This document shows, piece by piece, positions 43,603 through 52,201 of a stretch of DNA of 64,000 nucleotides (the stretch's first letter is position 1; the number at the start of each line of letters is the position of its first letter). Source of the DNA: Parerythrobacter_A sp963838735 (GTDB taxonomy: Bacteria > Pseudomonadota > Alphaproteobacteria > Sphingomonadales > Sphingomonadaceae); NCBI GenBank assembly GCA_963838735.1, contig CAWISG010000003.1, positions 496,001-560,000 on the forward strand, in the 5' to 3' direction. Below the pieces are notes generated by a model that searched no databases, was not told the DNA's origin, and saw only the letters and a program-made list of their open reading frames with translations. Made by a program: the position numbers and the translations under genes.

Positions 43603-46110
43603 CTAGTAAAGCCCGCCCTGGTCTTCGACAAAGTCCTCTTCGGGCTGCGTCGTGACGGTAGTACGCCGGGTCGTGCTTGCCGAACTGCGCTGTCCCTTTC
43701 GAATCAGGGCCAGAACTTGCCGCCGCTTCGCTGCAATTTCGTCGCGGCGGGTGGCGCGCGGTGGTTCGGTGTCGGGTTTGAACGCCTCCCAGATTACCGC
43801 AGCCTTCGGATCGCTGCTCGGCCAGCTGTCGAACACACGTTTCCCCGATTGGCGGTTCACGCGGACCATCCGAACACCGGCGGGCGCGACGAAAGGTTCG
43901 GGCCGCAGGCGATCCTTCGTTGCGGCAAGAAACTGTTTGATGATAGGCGCAGCAACCGTGCCGCCCTGGGCGTAGCCACCCATGTTTCGCGGTGTATCGA
44001 AACCGACATAAACGCCCGCAACGAGGTCGGACGTGCCGCCCACGAACCACACGTCCTTGGGGCCGGTGGTGGTGCCGGTCTTGCCGAAAATCGGCATGTC
44101 GAGGCTGCGCAGGGTGGTGGCGGTGCCGCGCTGGACCACGCCTTCCAGCATGTGGACGGTCTGGAACGCAGTGCGCGCGTCCATCGCCTGTTCGCCGGCC
44201 AGGCCGAAGCGCGGCATCGGCCTGCCATCCCACTGCGCCATATTACAGCCATCGCAATCCCGCTGGTCCGCGCGCCAGATGACCTTGCCCAGCCGGTTCT
44301 GCACATAATCGATGACGCTGGGCGTATTGAGCCGTCCGTGATTTGCCAGCGCGGAATAGGCGCTGACGATCCTGATTACGGTGGTTTCCTCCGACCCCAA
44401 TGTAGTGGCGGCGTAGGGGTCGGGATCGTCGCTGATGCCCAGCTTCTTGATCGTGTTGACCACGTTGGTCATGCCCGCCTGCATGCCGATCTGGACGGTC
44501 ATGATGTTCTGCGACTGTTCAAGCCCGTAACGCAGCGGAAACTCGCCCCCGCGCCCGCCACGAATGCACTTCTCGCCCAGCCGCGCGCCCTGGTAGTAGC
44601 AATAGCGGCCATTATCGATCAGCGTCGACGGCGTCATGCCGTTGTCCAGCCCGGTGGCATACACGAACGGCTTGATAGTAGAGCCGGGTTGCCGGTTCGC
44701 CTGCGTGGCGCGGTTGAAATCGGACAGCCGGTCGTCGAACCCGCCCTGCATCGCCACAATGCGCCCCGTCTGCGGATCCTGCGCCACGAAGCCGCCCGAC
44801 ACGGCGGGGATAGTGCCGACTGCGTAGCCATTGCCGCTCTTGCGCACGGCAACCACGTCGCCAGCTTTCAGCGCGTTGGGCAAGTTGGTCAGTGCGGACG
44901 TTTCACCATCCGAAAAACCTATTGCGGCACGGCCCTCCTCGCGTTCGGTGACGACGCCAACACGCCAGTCCTTGTAGCGAATACCTATGGGCGAGCTGGC
45001 GAGCTGTTGCGCCCACGGTCCGTCGTCGAAATCGATGGTCGCAATCGGGCCGGACCAGCCGCGCGAGCCGTGATAGCGGATAAGGCCAGCCCGCAGCGAT
45101 TCCCGTGCCGCCTCCTGCATTTCGGGATCGAGCGAAGTGCGGACCCACAGCCCGCCGGCATAGACGCTGTTGCCGCTGTCCTCCGCAGTCTCGCCATATT
45201 TGTCGAGCAGCTGGCGGCGCACTTCTTCGAGAAAGTATCCTGCATCCGCCGAACGCTCCGCGCGCTGGGTAATTATGCCAAGGGGCTGCTGCTTGGCACT
45301 GCTGGCCTGTGCCGCCGTCACAAACTCGTTCGCCGCCATCTGGTCCAGCACGAAGTTGCGGCGAGTGAGAGCGGTGTCGAAGTTCTTTGACCGGCTATAG
45401 GTTTCGGGCGCCTTGGGAAGGATCGCCAGATAGGCCGCCTCGTGCAGCGCCAGCTCGCCCGCATCCTTGCCGAAATAGGTCCGTGCCGCCGCCTGCACGC
45501 CGAAGCTGCGGCGACCCAGCGGGATCTCGTTGAGATAAAGTTCGAGGATTTGCTCCTTGTCCAGCACGCCCTCGATCCGGCGCGCCAGCACCATTTCGCG
45601 CGCCTTGCGAATGATCGAGTATTCCTTGGACAGGAAGATGTTCTTGGCAACCTGCTGCGTTATGGTGGAGCCGCCAACCGCCCGCTCGCCGCTGCCGACC
45701 TTGCTGGCATAATCCAGAACCGCGCCGACCAGCCCGCCCGCATCGATGCCGCCGTGGCTGAAAAAGGTCTTGTCCTCCGCTGCCAGAAAGGCGTCGATCA
45801 ACGTTTGCGAAAAATCGCCATATTGTAGCTGCACCCGGCGGTCGCGGGCGTAGGAATGCACGATCTCGCCATCGTAACCGCGCACTACCGTCGGCAGTGG
45901 GGGTTCGTAATCCGCCAGCGTCGCAACATCGGGCAGGTTGCGGGTCAGCACGATGTAGATCGCAACCAGCGCCAGCAGGGCCAGCAATGCCAGCCGAAAT
46001 ATCCAGCGCACCCAACGCCGCGTCTGCCATTGCCGCGCAATCCATGCTCCGGCACCGGTGGCGTCGCGCCGGATACGGTAACTGAACGATTTTAGGGTGG
46101 TGTCCGCCAT
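43603..46110 (-). CDS. mrcA: Penicillin-binding protein 1A (bifunctional glycosyltransferase/transpeptidase)
   Basis: 835-residue class A PBP building peptidoglycan. After a short cytoplasmic segment and one membrane helix (IFRLALLALLALVAIYIVLT), the glycosyltransferase domain shows EDKTFFSHGGID, GGSTITQQVAKN and RKAREMVLARRIE. An OB-like insert follows, then the transpeptidase with the SxxK motif PGSTIKPFVY, SxN as SQN and KTG as GKTGTTTGP. The tail is Arg/Thr-rich and disordered. The ATG at 46110 was chosen; one three codons upstream is possible. It follows the amidase gene by 68 bases, so synthesis and cleavage of the wall are encoded together. Confidence 0.95.
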   Translation of the reverse strand: MADTTLKSFSYRIRRDATGAGAWIARQWQTRRWVRWIFRLALLALLALVAIYIVLTRNLPDVATLADYEPPLPTVVRGYDGEIVHSYARDRRVQLQYGDFSQTLIDAFLAAEDKTFFSHGGIDAGGLVGAVLDYASKVGSGERAVGGSTITQQVAKNIFLSKEYSIIRKAREMVLARRIEGVLDKEQILELYLNEIPLGRRSFGVQAAARTYFGKDAGELALHEAAYLAILPKAPETYSRSKNFDTALTRRNFVLDQMAANEFVTAAQASSAKQQPLGIITQRAERSADAGYFLEEVRRQLLDKYGETAEDSGNSVYAGGLWVRTSLDPEMQEAARESLRAGLIRYHGSRGWSGPIATIDFDDGPWAQQLASSPIGIRYKDWRVGVVTEREEGRAAIGFSDGETSALTNLPNALKAGDVVAVRKSGNGYAVGTIPAVSGGFVAQDPQTGRIVAMQGGFDDRLSDFNRATQANRQPGSTIKPFVYATGLDNGMTPSTLIDNGRYCYYQGARLGEKCIRGGRGGEFPLRYGLEQSQNIMTVQIGMQAGMTNVVNTIKKLGISDDPDPYAATTLGSEETTVIRIVSAYSALANHGRLNTPSVIDYVQNRLGKVIWRADQRDCDGCNMAQWDGRPMPRFGLAGEQAMDARTAFQTVHMLEGVVQRGTATTLRSLDMPIFGKTGTTTGPKDVWFVGGTSDLVAGVYVGFDTPRNMGGYAQGGTVAAPIIKQFLAATKDRLRPEPFVAPAGVRMVRVNRQSGKRVFDSWPSSDPKAAVIWEAFKPDTEPPRATRRDEIAAKRRQVLALIRKGQRSSASTTRRTTVTTQPEEDFVEDQGGLY

Positions 46111-46178
46111 ACAGGGCAATGCTCTAGCACGCAGCCTTGCCGCCGCGCCAGAGCGTTTGTTGGCGAACGATGCCGCGT

Positions 46179-47048
46179 CTATCGGTTGGACTGGCGCGCC
46201 AGGAAGATGCGGATCGCCCGCGCCATCGTATCGGCAAAGTCCGCCCTGCCCTGTTGGGAATTGAGCTTGCCGGCATCGTCCGGGTTGGTCAGGAAACCTG
46301 CCTCGAACAGGACGGCGGGAACGTCAGGTGCGCGCAGAACGGCCAGCGCGGCGGAACGGCGGGTCTGCGGATGGAAGCGCAGGGTGCCACGCCCTTCACG
46401 CACGATCAGCTGGGCAAATTCTGCAGAGGTGCGCTGCACGCGGCGCTGCGACAGTTCGACCAGGATCTGGCTGACTTCTGCACTTTGCCCGTCGAGTTCC
46501 AGCCCGTTGACCGCGTCGGCGTTGTTCTCGCGCTCCGCAAAACGGGCGGCGGCCTCGCTGGATGCGTCGGCGGACAGGGTGTAGATGCTTGCACCCGATA
46601 CCTCGCTTACCTCGCCCGCGCTGTCGGCATGGATGGAGATGAACAGGTCGGCATCCAGCCGCCGCGCTATTTCGGGCCGTTCCTCCAGCACCAGAAACGT
46701 ATCGTCCGACCGGGTCAGCGCCACGCGGATGCCGCCCTCCGCCACCAGTTTGTCGCGCAGGGCCAGGGCCAGCCCGAGCACGATGTCCTTTTCCTGCACG
46801 TCGGACCCGCTCGCGCCGGGATCCTTGCCGCCATGACCGGCGTCGATCACCACCAGCGGGCGCGAGGCGTCGGGCGGGCCGAGCACTTCGGGCAGGTCGA
46901 CCGGCGCGCCCGCCTCGGGCAGCGCCAGCTTCAGGACATAGTCACGGCCCAGATGGGGCACCGGTATCGTCAGGCCGAACGCGAACACCGCAGCAATCGC
47001 CACGACCGGGGCGAGAAATATCAGCCAGAGTTGCAGACGGTGCGACAT
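46179..47048 (-). CDS. N-acetylmuramoyl-L-alanine amidase (Amidase_3)
   Basis: 289-residue zinc amidase cutting the bond between N-acetylmuramic acid and the stem peptide, used in daughter-cell separation. An N-terminal hydrophobic segment (LWLIFLAPVVAIAAVFAFGL) anchors or exports it. Catalytic residues appear in VIDAGHGGKDPGA (His), QEKDI (Glu), LFISIHADS (His) and LFEAGFLTN (Glu). No AMIN domain precedes the catalytic part, unlike E. coli AmiC. The ATG at 47048 was chosen over an upstream in-frame ATG that would bury the membrane segment. Confidence 0.92.
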   Translation of the reverse strand: MSHRLQLWLIFLAPVVAIAAVFAFGLTIPVPHLGRDYVLKLALPEAGAPVDLPEVLGPPDASRPLVVIDAGHGGKDPGASGSDVQEKDIVLGLALALRDKLVAEGGIRVALTRSDDTFLVLEERPEIARRLDADLFISIHADSAGEVSEVSGASIYTLSADASSEAAARFAERENNADAVNGLELDGQSAEVSQILVELSQRRVQRTSAEFAQLIVREGRGTLRFHPQTRRSAALAVLRAPDVPAVLFEAGFLTNPDDAGKLNSQQGRADFADTMARAIRIFLARQSNR

Positions 47049-47135
47049 ATTCCGCCGTGCGTTAGGGTGTTGCACCGCGCTTGCGCAATATGGTTGCGGG
47101 ATGAACGGGTGACTGCTAGCCACGCATCCACCAAG

Positions 47136-47163
47136 TTCAACTGGATACGAACGCGCTTATACT
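47136..47163 (+). promoter_or_regulatory. Candidate sigma-70-type promoter for rne
   Basis: TTCAAC and TATACT separated by 16 bases. If used, transcription would begin near 47170 and leave an rne leader of about 325 bases. Long leaders are known for rne in other bacteria, where they serve autoregulation; here that is inference. Confidence 0.35.
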
Positions 47164-47392
47164 GGCGCCGCCATCTCCAGCAGCGAACCCGAAGGGCTGC
47201 CGGCACGAACGACCGGCACCCGGTCAACAGGTTGATGCCTTCATGAAACGCCCCACCCCCACCGTCATCGCGCAGCCGCAAGGCTGGGCCGGTGCATGGC
47301 TGGTGTGGGCCGCGCCGATCTGGCGATCTTTCATCACGGCAGACACATCATTTCGGCGGGGCGTGGTCGCGCGTCTTTGCCGGTTCCATCCA

Positions 47393-47419
47393 GCCGCCGA
47401 ACCCCTGATGGTCGGCGGC
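47393..47419 (+). other. Stem-loop in the rne leader
   Basis: GCCGCCGA and TCGGCGGC form a perfect 8-bp stem around an 11-base loop, about 77 bases before the rne ATG. There is no T-run after it, so it is not a terminator; a structure sensed by RNase E for autoregulation is possible. Confidence 0.4.
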
Positions 47420-47495
47420 TTCACCACATATCGACACGCCGCAGCGGGGGCCGTTTACGGTTTTGGCCCGCCCGGCCGTGTCCGGAGACTACATT

Positions 47496-50234
47496 ATGGC
47501 AACGCGCATGCTTATCGACGCGCGCCACACCGAAGAAACGCGGGTGGCTGTCCTCAAGGGAAACCGGATTGAGGAATTCGACTTTGAATCTGCCGAACAC
47601 AAGCAGATCAAGGGCAATATCTATCTCGCCAAGGTAACGCGGGTCGAACCGTCGCTGCAAGCGGCATTCGTGGATTTCGGCGGCAACCGCCATGGCTTCC
47701 TCGCCTTCAGCGAAATCCATCCCGACTATTATCAGATCCCCAAGGAAGACCGCGACGCGCTGCTGGCCGAAGAGGCCGAGGCCGCGGAGGAAGAAGCGCG
47801 GCTGCGTGCCGAAGACGAGGAACAGGGTAATGTTCCGGGCGACGAATACGACGCCGAGGATGATGAAACCGCCGAAGCGCTGGCCGAGGATATGGCCGAA
47901 GACGGGCTCGAGGAAATCGACACGTCGGAAAAGGACAAGGTCTCCACTTTCGAGGAGGGGCAATCGGATGACGACGATGACGACTCCTCTGATGACGATG
48001 ACGATGACGATGACGACAGCGACGATAACAAGGACCGCAACCAGCGCGGGCGTGGCCGTCGCCGTCAAGGCAAGAACAACAAGGGTGGCCGGGGCCGCGC
48101 CAAGGAAGTGGACGAGGTTCGGGCCCGTCGCCAGGCGTTGCGCCGCCGTTACAAGATACAGGACGTAATCCAGCGGCGTCAGGTGCTGCTGGTGCAGGTC
48201 GTGAAGGAGGAACGCGGCAACAAGGGCGCCGCGCTGACCACCTATCTCAGCCTCGCGGGCCGCTACACCGTGCTGATGCCGAACTCCAACAGCGGCGGCG
48301 GTATCAGCCGCAAGATTTCCAGCGCGCAGGACCGCAAGCGTTTGAAGCAGGTCATGAGCGATCTCAGCCTGCCGCGCAGCATGGGTCTGATTGTCCGCAC
48401 TGCCGGATTGAGCCGCACCAAGACCGAGATAAAGCGTGACTTCGATTACCTTGCGCGCCTGTGGGACGAAATTCGCGAAAAGACGCTGGCGAGTGCCGCG
48501 CCCAATCTCGTCCATTCCGACAGCGACCTGATCAAACGCGCGATCCGCGACATCTACAATCGCGAGATCGAGGAAGTCGTCGTCGAGGGCGAGGCCGGCT
48601 ACAAGCAGGCCAAGGCCTTTATGAAGATGCTGATGCCCAGCCATGCGCGGCGCGTGAAAGCCTATTCCGATCCGGTGCCGATGTTCCAGCGTTACGGTGC
48701 CGAGGACCAGCTACGCGCGATGTACGATCCGGTGGTGCAGCTGAAATCGGGCGGCTATCTGGTCATCAATCCGACCGAGGCGCTGGTGTCGATCGACATC
48801 AACTCGGGCCGCTCCACCAAGGAACACGGCATCGAGGCGACGGCGACTGCCACCAATCTTGAGGCGGCGCGCGAAATCGCCCGGCAGCTGCGCCTTCGCG
48901 ACATGGCCGGGCTGGTCGTGATCGACTTCATCGACATGGATCGCACCGGCAATGTCCGCAAGGTGGAGCGTGCCATGAAGGATGCGCTCAAGAACGACCG
49001 CGCGCGTATCCAGGTCGGCCGTATCTCCAGCTTCGGCCTGATGGAAATGAGCCGCCAGCGGCTGCGCACCGGCGTGCTCGAAGCAACCACCCGCGAATGC
49101 CCGCATTGCGACGGCACCGGGCTGGTCCGCACCGCATCGAGCGCAGGGCTTTCCGCGCTGCGCCTGATCGAGGATGAGGCGGCGAAGGGCAAGGGTTCGG
49201 TCATTGCACTGAGCGCCAGCACCGAAGCGGCGGTGTATCTGCTGAACAGCAAGCGCAGCGACCTGCTCGAAATCGAGGACCGTTACGGCGTGACCGTCGA
49301 AATCGTGCCCGAGGGCGAGGACGAAGGCGCGAAGATGGAAGTGTCCAGCAGCGGTCCGCGTCCCACCGAAGTGCCGAAGTTCGAACCCATCGTCGATGAC
49401 GACGAGGACGATGACGACGTGCAGGATATCGACGACAGCGAAGACGAAGACGCCGACGAGACTGGCGAAGACCGTCCGCGCAACAAGCGACGGCGGCGCG
49501 GTGGTCGCGGACGCAACACCGCAGACGACGATGGCGACGACACCGACAACCAGCGCGGGGACACCGATAGCGACGATGATGACGATGCGCCCAAGAAGAA
49601 GCGCCGCCGTCGTGGCGGTCGCGGGCGTCGCGGCGGACGCGGGCGCAAGGATGGCGATTCCCAGAACGGCAACGGCCAGAATGAAGGTGCCGATGAGGTA
49701 ACGGCGTCCGACGCGGCCAAGCTGGACGAGGTGTCCGAACAGGTCGTTGCCGATATGGCGGTGGTCGCCGGACCAGACGACGCGCCTGAAACGGCGGAAG
49801 CTACAGCAGAGCAGGATGCCAAGCCCAAGCCCCGCAAACGGGCACCGCGCAAGAAGGCCGCACCGAAAGCCGAAACCGCGGCAGCGGACGAGGACGTCTC
49901 GGCGGAAAAACCGAAGCGGACGCGGCGCAAACCTGCGGCGAAGGCCGAAGAGAAAGCTGATAAGAAGGCGGATGACGCAGCCGACGCCGCGGCAATCGAA
50001 AAGCCCAAGCGGACGCGCGCACCGCGCAAGAAGGCCGAACCGGCCAAGTCGAACACGGTCGCGCAAAAGTCGGCCTCTGACGCGCTTGCGGAACAGGTTG
50101 CGGAGGACGCAGCCGTCATTGCCGGTCCGGATGGTTCGCCCGAGACCGCCGAGGCTGTGGCGGCCAACGATGCCAAGCCCGCAAAGCCTGCGAAAGCCCG
50201 CAAGGGCTGGTGGCAGCGTACGTTCGGCGAATAA
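47496..50234 (+). CDS. rne: Ribonuclease E
   Basis: 912-residue RNase E/G family endonuclease, core of the RNA degradosome. The S1 domain (about 35-260) is interrupted by a highly acidic insert at about 90-215, with Asp runs at 158-177 followed by an RGRGRRRQGK basic patch. The catalytic DNase I-like domain follows, with metal-site Asp in VSIDINSG and DFIDMDR, and the zinc-link Cys535 and Cys538 (ECPHCDGTG). Residues from about 620 are disordered, with alternating acidic, Arg/Gly-rich and KPKRTR-type segments. The end reads RKGWWQRTFGE; a GWW end binds PNPase in Caulobacter. GGAG precedes the ATG by 8 bases. Confidence 0.94.
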   Translation: MATRMLIDARHTEETRVAVLKGNRIEEFDFESAEHKQIKGNIYLAKVTRVEPSLQAAFVDFGGNRHGFLAFSEIHPDYYQIPKEDRDALLAEEAEAAEEEARLRAEDEEQGNVPGDEYDAEDDETAEALAEDMAEDGLEEIDTSEKDKVSTFEEGQSDDDDDDSSDDDDDDDDDSDDNKDRNQRGRGRRRQGKNNKGGRGRAKEVDEVRARRQALRRRYKIQDVIQRRQVLLVQVVKEERGNKGAALTTYLSLAGRYTVLMPNSNSGGGISRKISSAQDRKRLKQVMSDLSLPRSMGLIVRTAGLSRTKTEIKRDFDYLARLWDEIREKTLASAAPNLVHSDSDLIKRAIRDIYNREIEEVVVEGEAGYKQAKAFMKMLMPSHARRVKAYSDPVPMFQRYGAEDQLRAMYDPVVQLKSGGYLVINPTEALVSIDINSGRSTKEHGIEATATATNLEAAREIARQLRLRDMAGLVVIDFIDMDRTGNVRKVERAMKDALKNDRARIQVGRISSFGLMEMSRQRLRTGVLEATTRECPHCDGTGLVRTASSAGLSALRLIEDEAAKGKGSVIALSASTEAAVYLLNSKRSDLLEIEDRYGVTVEIVPEGEDEGAKMEVSSSGPRPTEVPKFEPIVDDDEDDDDVQDIDDSEDEDADETGEDRPRNKRRRRGGRGRNTADDDGDDTDNQRGDTDSDDDDDAPKKKRRRRGGRGRRGGRGRKDGDSQNGNGQNEGADEVTASDAAKLDEVSEQVVADMAVVAGPDDAPETAEATAEQDAKPKPRKRAPRKKAAPKAETAAADEDVSAEKPKRTRRKPAAKAEEKADKKADDAADAAAIEKPKRTRAPRKKAEPAKSNTVAQKSASDALAEQVAEDAAVIAGPDGSPETAEAVAANDAKPAKPAKARKGWWQRTFGE

Positions 50235-50244
50235 GGCGGATCGC

Positions 50245-51138
50245 ATGAACACCCATCGCACGCCGGACGACCGTTTCGCCAACCTTGCGGATTATCCGTA
50301 CACGGCGAATTACCGCACGGTGGGCGACGGGCTGCGCCTGCATTACGTCGACGAAGGGCCGAGCGACGCGACGCCGGTGCTGATGATCCATGGCGAGCCG
50401 ACGTGGAGCTATCTTTACCGCCAGATGATCGGGCCGGTGGCGGACGCGGGCTATCGTGTCCTTGCCCCCGACCTTATTGGCTTCGGCAAGTCGGACAAGC
50501 CGACGGACCGCGACGCGTTCAGCTATGCGGGCCATGTGGCATGGATGCGCGAATGGTTCGAGGCGCTGGACCTCGCCGGCGTGGTGCTGGTGTGTCAGGA
50601 CTGGGGCTCGCTGATCGGGCTGCGCCTGGTCGCGGCCATGCCGGAGCGGTTCGCGGCGGTCGTGCTGGGCAATGGCGGCCTGCCCGCCGGTCAGGAACCG
50701 CCCGAAGCCTTTGCCAGATGGCGCGAGTTCAGCCAGAAAAGCCCGATCTTCCCCATCGGCCAGCTTATCCAGGGCGGCACCACCACTACCCTGCCAGACG
50801 CTGTCGTTGCCGCATACGATGCGCCGTTCGATGTCGAGGACAGCAAAGCCGCGGCGCGCGTCTTCCCCGCCCTTGTTCCGCTGGGCGAGAATGTCGCCGT
50901 GTCGGACCAGATTGCAGCTTGGGACGTGCTCGCCGCATTCGACAAGCCCTTCACCTGCTGCTTCAGCGACGAGGACGCCATCACCAAGGGCGGCGAGCGC
51001 GCCTTCATGGAGCGCGTGCCCGGAGCCAAAGGCCATGACCTGCACCGCACGCTGAAGGGTGGCCATTTTATCCAGGAAGACGATCCGCAGGGTTTCGTCA
51101 GTGCTGTTCTCGATACTGCCCGGTATGCAGGCGTCTGA
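50245..51138 (+). CDS. Haloalkane dehalogenase (HLD-I type)
   Basis: 297-residue alpha/beta hydrolase. MIHGEPTWSYLYRQMI is the oxyanion-hole region typical of HLD-I enzymes such as DhlA. The nucleophile Asp with halide-binding Trp is in VCQDWGSLIGLRL, the acid Asp is probably in FSDEDAIT, and the catalytic His is in GGHFIQED. Such enzymes hydrolyse carbon-halogen bonds of alkyl halides to alcohol and halide; natural substrates are often unknown. The ATG at 50245 starts MNTHRTPDDRF, ten bases after the rne stop; a longer frame runs inside rne and was rejected. Confidence 0.9.
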   Translation: MNTHRTPDDRFANLADYPYTANYRTVGDGLRLHYVDEGPSDATPVLMIHGEPTWSYLYRQMIGPVADAGYRVLAPDLIGFGKSDKPTDRDAFSYAGHVAWMREWFEALDLAGVVLVCQDWGSLIGLRLVAAMPERFAAVVLGNGGLPAGQEPPEAFARWREFSQKSPIFPIGQLIQGGTTTTLPDAVVAAYDAPFDVEDSKAAARVFPALVPLGENVAVSDQIAAWDVLAAFDKPFTCCFSDEDAITKGGERAFMERVPGAKGHDLHRTLKGGHFIQEDDPQGFVSAVLDTARYAGV

Positions 51139-51178
51139 CGCCGGGGACTGGCTCAGCCGTTCTAAGGAACTCGCAACC

Positions 51179-52201
51179 ATGCACGTTTCCCCCGAAACTG
51201 CGTTCGCGCCGCTGACCATACCGGACGCGGCAAAAGCGCGTCTGAGCATCATGCTGATCGCGAAACATGCCAAGTGGCAGGGTGGCCAGCATGCGGACGA
51301 CGGCAACCACGCGCCATACCATGTCGAAATACGCGAAGCGCTAGCGGCGTTGGGGCTGCACGTCTTGCTGTCGGACACGTTCGAAGACCTGTTCGACAAA
51401 CCGGACATCGATTTCGTCTTCCCGCTGCTCAACCGCGCAGGCTTCTTTAATTCCGAAATGCTGGCGCCCCTGCTCTGCACGCGCCACGGCCTGCCCTATC
51501 TTGGCGCCAGCCCGATCATTCGCGGCCTGTCGGACGACAAGCATCTGACCAAGCTGGCGGCGGCGCAGGCCGGTCTGCCGACCGCACCGTGGGCGGTATT
51601 CCGCCGCGATGTCGCCGTCGATCTCGCACGCTGCCCCGATGCGGATCGTTACGTCGTCAAACCCAACAATTCATCCGCCAGCTGGGGCGTGCGCGATGCC
51701 ACCGACCGTACGGGCGTAGGCGAGGCAGTGGCGCAGCTGCATGGCGAAGGACACGACGCCATTGTCGAGCCGTTTCTATCCGGCAACGATGTGGAGGTTT
51801 CGCTCATCACCGTCGACGGTACGCCGCGCATTCTGCCGCTCATGGTGTTCGAACAGGACGATCCCACCCACCTGCGGACCTATTCGGAAAAGCGCGCGCT
51901 CGACAACACGAAGCAGGGCTATATTTTGCGCGCCTATGACGATGATGCGGAAATCGTGGCGCGGATAAAAGACATGACACGTCGGTTATGGGGTGAATTT
52001 CACCCCTTCGATTACGGCCGGTTCGAATTCCGGGTCGATCCGGAAACCGGCACGGTCAATTTCATAGAGGTCAATCTGAACTGCAATCTGTCATCGACCA
52101 AAACCATCGCAACGGCGGCGCGGCTGATCGGTTGGACGCATAGCCAGCTGATCGAGACCGTGCTGGCGGAAAGCCTCGACAGACAGGGATTGCTGGCATG
52201 A
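51179..52201 (+). CDS. D-Ala-D-Ala-ligase-like ATP-grasp protein
   Basis: 340 residues of ATP-grasp type. The N-terminal part has FPLLNRAGFFNSEML and LPYLGASPIIRGLSDDKHLTK, the ATP-binding part VVKPNNSSASWGV and EPFLSGNDVEVSLI, and the metal site RFEFRVDPETG with FIEVNLNCNLSS. Where Ddl has NTxPG after the Glu, this protein has NLNCN, so it is probably not the cell-wall ligase but joins another carboxyl and amino partner. The ATG at 51179 has AAGGA upstream. Its stop overlaps the next start (ATGA), coupling it to a nucleotidyltransferase-like gene. Confidence 0.78.
   Translation: MHVSPETAFAPLTIPDAAKARLSIMLIAKHAKWQGGQHADDGNHAPYHVEIREALAALGLHVLLSDTFEDLFDKPDIDFVFPLLNRAGFFNSEMLAPLLCTRHGLPYLGASPIIRGLSDDKHLTKLAAAQAGLPTAPWAVFRRDVAVDLARCPDADRYVVKPNNSSASWGVRDATDRTGVGEAVAQLHGEGHDAIVEPFLSGNDVEVSLITVDGTPRILPLMVFEQDDPTHLRTYSEKRALDNTKQGYILRAYDDDAEIVARIKDMTRRLWGEFHPFDYGRFEFRVDPETGTVNFIEVNLNCNLSSTKTIATAARLIGWTHSQLIETVLAESLDRQGLLA

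Larger units (their letters stand above)
47049..47495. other. Long intergenic region, amidase / rne leader
   Basis: The only gap above 300 bases in the window, between the divergent amidase and rne starts. It holds the candidate rne promoter and at least one strong stem-loop. Short open frames across it lack ribosome-binding sites and family signs, so it is read as a promoter and untranslated leader. Confidence 0.6.

Noticed and set aside
43717..45390. 557-codon plus-strand ORF opposite mrcA
   Set aside because: No domain or start signal; mrcA motifs account for the region.
47732..48040. Minus-strand Ser-rich ORF
   Set aside because: It is the mirror of the Asp-coding GAC/GAT run in rne; composition follows from the sense strand and no start signal or family sign is present.
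49283..50282. Long minus-strand ORFs opposite the rne tail
   Set aside because: Low-complexity shadows of the acidic and basic repeats of RNase E.
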